Source: a bacterium (GTDB taxonomy: Bacteria > Armatimonadota > Zipacnadia > Zipacnadales > Zipacnadaceae). Taken from it: 8,149 bases of DNA. Positions 6,151-8,149 of this stretch are shown here, one piece after another. The stretch is taken from the NCBI GenBank assembly GCA_030607655.1, contig JAUWJN010000094.1, forward strand, positions 1 to 8,149, read 5' to 3'. The notes under the pieces were generated by a model, which saw nothing but the letters and a program-made list of their open reading frames with translations, ran no database searches and was not told where the DNA came from. The translations under genes and the position numbers were made by a program. Every line of letters starts with the position of its first letter. Within the stretch, counting starts at the first letter, position 1.

Positions 6151-6157
6151 GGCAACG

Positions 6158-6742
6158 TTACCATTCATTTAGCCCCACGCATATATGCCACCATATACCA
6201 GGATACCATTTGCCCATATAGGGAGGGCACTTTCTTCCGCCATTCCACCATCCCCTCCCGAACCGCTTGTCCTCAAAGACCCATTGCTCGTTGCCATAGT
6301 ACAAATAGCTCGTGCTTTTCGTCCCTCGGTGGGTGAACCTCTGCACGTGGTCAGGCGGATACCCCTTCGCATATTCTAATTCCGCTTCGGTGAGGTAGCC
6401 GTCAGCCAATACCTCCGATGCCCTTCGCTCTGCCTTGCGCTTCTGTTCTTCGATCCGGGCCGCCCGTGCTCGTCGTTCATTTGCCTGCTGCTGCCCCTGC
6501 TGCTCCTCCTGCTGCTTTGCCTGTACTCGCTGCTGCCACTCAGCCACTTGTCGGTTGTATTCTACACGCTCCGCCTTCACACGCTTGGCTTCGGCTTGCT
6601 CTTCAAGCGAGACTCTATATGCCCCTAGAGCGCAAATAATGAGAAGAAGCACTATCGCGCCGGTGACACCCATAAAGACCGCCTCTTGCTTGCTCAGTCT
6701 CAGTCTCTTTAGTTGCCAAGAATGATCACTCTTAGGTGACAT
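6158..6742 (-). CDS. Hypothetical membrane-anchored coiled-coil protein (194 aa)
   Basis: Not recognised. A short basic cytoplasmic N-terminus is followed by one transmembrane helix (~22-42, FMGVTGAIVLLLIICALGAY). A long Gln/Arg/Glu-rich coiled coil spans ~45-110. A C-terminal domain of about 80 residues (~115-194) carries LTEAELEYAKGYPPDHVQRF, then TSYLYYGNEQWVFEDKRFG, and is rich in Trp, Tyr and Gly, suggesting a small beta fold. Topology would place the coiled coil and C-terminal domain outside the membrane. The start ATG at 6742 has AGGAGG (6753-6758) 10 bases upstream, within a repeat-derived leader. It is last in the block after the tRNA at 7895. The C-terminus has one Cys (172) near CPPYMGKWYPG and another near the end (187). 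Confidence 0.7.
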   Translation of the reverse strand: MSPKSDHSWQLKRLRLSKQEAVFMGVTGAIVLLLIICALGAYRVSLEEQAEAKRVKAERVEYNRQVAEWQQRVQAKQQEEQQGQQQANERRARAARIEEQKRKAERRASEVLADGYLTEAELEYAKGYPPDHVQRFTHRGTKSTSYLYYGNEQWVFEDKRFGRGWWNGGRKCPPYMGKWYPGIWWHICVGLNEW

Positions 6743-6752
6743 AGTATCACGC

Positions 6753-6820
6753 CCTCCTGCGCTCTTAGCGTGTTTTTGTGGCCGTCTACGGGCCTCCGGT
6801 GCGATTTGTGGCTATTCTGG
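6753..6820 (-). promoter_or_regulatory. Repeat copy 4: gene-end element plus leader with Shine-Dalgarno
   Basis: On the minus strand it starts with CCAGAATAGCC, which includes the stop codon of the 95-aa gene. It continues through CGCACCGGAGG and the CGTAGAC-loop hairpin (GGCC/GGCC, 6780-6794), then CACAAAAACACGCTAAGAGCGC and AGGAGG, the ribosome binding site of the next gene. The first half is shared with copies 2 and 3, the second half with copy 5 (7110-7155). It is thus a composite spacer joining one gene's stop to the next gene's SD. Confidence 0.6.
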
Positions 6821-7099
6821 CGCCGTGCCCCCTACAAAGCTATATTTAATGCCTTGCCTACCAAGTTCAGGGTCGCCCTTAATCGCCATGACTTTTACCT
6901 GTCGGAACGTACCATCAGGCATGACTATTTCCGCAGACTCAGGAAGCCAGAATATATTACACCCCGATGGTAGTGTGCACCAGTAGTTCCGCCCTATTTT
7001 GTCCTCTTGCGGAATAACTAATACCACTTCTTCCTCGCCACTTACGTCCAGGGCGTTCAATCGTTTCTTGAACTCTGCAACTTTCATTGGGTCACTCAT
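6812..7099 (-). CDS. Hypothetical protein (95 aa)
   Basis: Not recognised. A small soluble acidic protein with an N-terminal helix (MKVAEFKKRLNALD), then alternating beta-like stretches: EEVVLVIPQE, GRNYWCTLPSGCNIFWLP, AEIVMPDGTFRQVKVMAIKG. Two Cys (41 and 47) flank a Leu-Pro-Ser-Gly turn. I start at the ATG at 7099, since AGGAGG (7110-7115) lies 10 bases upstream and the longer open frame to 7213 overlaps the preceding gene's end and has no better signal. It lies 44 bases after the five-helix membrane protein gene and 69 bases before the coiled-coil gene, all on the minus strand, so it probably shares one transcript with them. Confidence 0.65.
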   Translation of the reverse strand: MSDPMKVAEFKKRLNALDVSGEEEVVLVIPQEDKIGRNYWCTLPSGCNIFWLPESAEIVMPDGTFRQVKVMAIKGDPELGRQGIKYSFVGGTAPE

Positions 7100-7109
7100 T
7101 GGGTCATTA

Positions 7110-7155
7110 CCTCCTGTGCGCTCTCGGCGCGTGTTGTGGCCGGCTACAGGCATCC
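7110..7155 (-). promoter_or_regulatory. Repeat copy 5: leader with Shine-Dalgarno that also supplies the previous stop codon
   Basis: On the minus strand GGATGCCTGTAGCCGGCCAC, then AACACGCGCCGAGAGCGC and ACAGGAGG. It matches the second half of copy 4. The TAG of the CTGTAG segment is the stop codon of the membrane protein gene at 7144, and the AGGAGG is the SD of the 95-aa gene. The hairpin of the other copies is degraded here. Confidence 0.55.
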
Positions 7156-7815
7156 TAACCGGATTAAGTCGGCGAAGCCCAACAAGGCGCAAGCGCCGAT
7201 CGTAACTATCCACATCGGAATAAGAGTGCGTATGAATCCCCCGATACCCATGACTGTCAGCTCCGGGCGTGGCTGGAATACATGGTCATAATACTTGTTT
7301 GTGTGCTTGCGCAGATCATGGTAGCGACGGTTAGTGTAAGCAATGAGACAGGTCATAGCGGCACTTAGCGAAAGCACCCCAACTATCAGGCCCACCCTAA
7401 CGCTATAGTGAATGCCCTGTCCCTGTGTCGAGAAGTGTATGATGCCAGCTACGACGGCCAGCAGTATAGTAGTCCACCAAGTCACGACGCCCTGTTCGTG
7501 GTCCCGGTACCTACGCATTTCTGTGTATAGCTGTTGGTACATAGTGTCCACGGAAAGAGGTCCCTGCTTAGGTGCGAAAACGTTACCCCGCGTGTCCGTG
7601 CCAACCGTGTCGTCCTCTTCCGGGGGAGCCCCGGATAGGCACTCCCCGGCGACTATTATTGCCAGCGTCGTGGCGAATACAGCCAGGAAGAAGTACAGCA
7701 TCTTATCCGGGGTTTCGGTCGGTGGGATCAGCCGCATAAGCAGCAGAGCGGCAAGCGCGATCAGTAAGGTGTCAATGAGTACGACCAATAGCTTGCTAAT
7801 CCGGTGTCCGTTCAT
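7144..7815 (-). CDS. Hypothetical five-helix membrane protein (223 aa)
   Basis: Not recognised. Predicted membrane segments by eye are ~9-30, ~39-59, ~111-129, ~138-161 and ~194-217. A hydrophilic loop of about 50 residues (60-110) contains LSVDTMYQQLYTEMRRYRDHEQGVV, and a second (161-193) contains NRRYHDLRKHTNKYYDHVFQ. The arrangement of a helical RYRDHE segment leading straight into a Trp-rich helix (VVTWWTTILLAV) recalls small sensor-type membrane proteins, but I cannot assign a family. The start ATG at 7815 has AAGGAGG (7826-7832) 10 bases upstream and overlaps the stop of the preceding ORF tail (ATGA). It is the first gene after the tRNA at 7895, 80 bases away, with no separate promoter seen. 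Confidence 0.72.
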   Translation of the reverse strand: MNGHRISKLLVVLIDTLLIALAALLLMRLIPPTETPDKMLYFFLAVFATTLAIIVAGECLSGAPPEEDDTVGTDTRGNVFAPKQGPLSVDTMYQQLYTEMRRYRDHEQGVVTWWTTILLAVVAGIIHFSTQGQGIHYSVRVGLIVGVLSLSAAMTCLIAYTNRRYHDLRKHTNKYYDHVFQPRPELTVMGIGGFIRTLIPMWIVTIGACALLGFADLIRLGCL

Positions 7816-7886
7816 TGCCCAAGCGCCTCCTTCAATTCGGTCAACTGCGCCTGCAGCGCCGCGATCTTACCCAAGGGCCTATGCTT
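7812..7886 (-). pseudogene. Short coiled-coil ORF tail ending in ATGA overlap (copy C)
   Basis: A 24-codon open stretch (TAA at 7887-7889 to TGA at 7812-7814) encodes ...LGKIAALQAQLTELKEALGQ. It aligns with the tail at 3069-3158: both contain GCCCTTGG, a spacer of 8 or 7 bases, GCGGCG and then AGGCGCAGTT...TTGAAG. The one-base difference shifts the frame in the early part, so at least one copy is broken upstream. Its only candidate start is TTG at 7874. The SD of the next gene lies within it. Confidence 0.45.
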
Positions 7887-7894
7887 TTAGTAGC

Positions 7895-7982
7895 TGGCGG
7901 AGGGGGAGGGATTCGAACCCCCGGTGCCTTGCGGCACAGCGGTTTTCAAGACCGCCGCCTTCGTCCACTCGGCCACCCCTCC
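7895..7982 (-). tRNA. tRNA-Ser(UGA), copy C
   Basis: An 88-base gene including encoded CCA (7895-7897). All class II Ser features are present: 7-bp acceptor GGAGGGG/CCCCTCC, anticodon loop CTTGAAA with anticodon UGA (7946-7948), long GTGCC/GGCAC variable arm and normal T loop TTCGAAT. It is identical to the copy at 3732 except for C at position 32. The minus-strand gene block follows directly. Confidence 0.96.
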
Positions 7983-7994
7983 GCTATCGCCATA

Positions 7995-8022
7995 GATATA
8001 TGATATTAGAGACTGTTGCCAA
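7995..8022 (-). promoter_or_regulatory. Putative promoter for tRNA-Ser copy C
   Basis: On the minus strand TTGGCA (8022-8017) is separated by 16 bases from TATATC (8000-7995), 12 bases before the tRNA 5' end. The region is AT-rich, unlike its surroundings. The -35 box falls in a small perfect hairpin, GTTGCC/GGCAAC with an AAA loop (8015-8029). Match quality is moderate and other -10 registers are possible. Confidence 0.45.
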
Positions 8023-8065
8023 AGGCAACTGAGGGCCGCTGGCGAGAGTAAATTGAGTAAATTTT

Positions 8066-8136
8066 TCTTCTCGCGTAGCGCAGGTTCTTAACCTGCGCAT
8101 CGGGCGAGGTTAGAGAACCTCGCCTACGCGGGAGAA
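8066..8136. repeat. REP-like double palindrome enclosed by an outer stem
   Basis: Two perfect 9-bp hairpins lie side by side: GCGCAGGTT/AACCTGCGC with a 3-base loop (8078-8098) and GGCGAGGTT/AACCTCGCC with a 4-base loop (8103-8124). Both sit inside an outer stem, CGCGTAG (8072-8078) with CTACGCG (8124-8130), which TTCT/AGAA extends past a two-base bulge. The whole folds as a three-way junction. Such intergenic double palindromes resemble REP/REPIN-type elements; it could also be a regulatory RNA or a processing signal. Confidence 0.7.
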
Positions 8137-8149
8137 CTCCGGTCGGGGC

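Noticed and set aside
2097..7155. Integron gene-cassette array with attC sites
   Set aside because: The array look is similar, with small genes in one orientation and hairpins at gene ends. However, I find no paired RYYYAAC/GTTRRRY core sites in the repeats and no integron integrase. The spacers are also shorter and built differently.
7412..8032. Plus-strand ORF containing a RGRDSNPRCLAAQRF-type peptide (also near 3390-3836 and 2897-3232)
   Set aside because: The peptide is the translated complement of the tRNA-Ser gene. These frames run across tRNA genes and antisense to better-supported genes.
1..8149. CRISPR array, transposase or phage genes
   Set aside because: No regularly spaced direct repeats with unique spacers, and no open frame with transposase, integrase or phage motifs, was found on either strand.

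Overview
The window looks like a chromosomal segment from an uncultured, moderately GC-rich bacterium. A phosphohexomutase with the GGEGNGG-type sugar loop, a TIM-barrel sugar isomerase and a large membrane protein of the DUF6785/DUF6784 (OPT-like) type are a combination I associate with Armatimonadota, Planctomycetota and related lineages. That placement is an inference. No transposase, integrase, phage gene or CRISPR array is visible.

Layout. 1-1026 (+): 3' part of a phosphoglucosamine/phosphomannomutase. 1056-1964 (-): sugar phosphate isomerase/epimerase, convergent with it. 2041-3226: a minus-strand block of small genes (67-aa membrane protein, stand-alone M41-like metallopeptidase domain) that ends at a displaced 3' half of tRNA-Ser. 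3227-3819: an MGMT/ATL-like gene directly downstream of an intact tRNA-Ser(UGA). 4037-6019 (+): a 660-aa multi-spanning membrane protein. 6047-7982: a second minus-strand block (coiled-coil membrane-anchored protein, 95-aa protein, five-helix membrane protein) downstream of a second tRNA-Ser(UGA). 7983-8149: tRNA promoter region and a REP-like double palindrome.

The main signal is structural. Two gene 3' ends each occur three times: the 3' end of tRNA-Ser (3160-3226, 3732-3819, 7895-7982) and a sequence like the last codons of the phosphohexomutase (988-1026, 2041-2079, 6047-6088). The two minus-strand blocks follow the same plan. Reading along the minus strand: tRNA-Ser sequence, a short homologous coiled-coil ORF tail overlapping the next start by ATGA, unrelated cargo genes separated by a recurring hairpin element with a CGTAGAC loop, and finally a phosphohexomutase tail. 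The intact tRNA, MGMT gene and tRNA 3' half in a row have the layout expected after site-specific integration into a tRNA gene, but no recombinase is present here.

The conserved metabolic genes probably act in amino-sugar/sugar and transport metabolism. The small minus-strand genes look like accessory cargo, probably read from the tRNA promoters. Their functions are mostly unknown.
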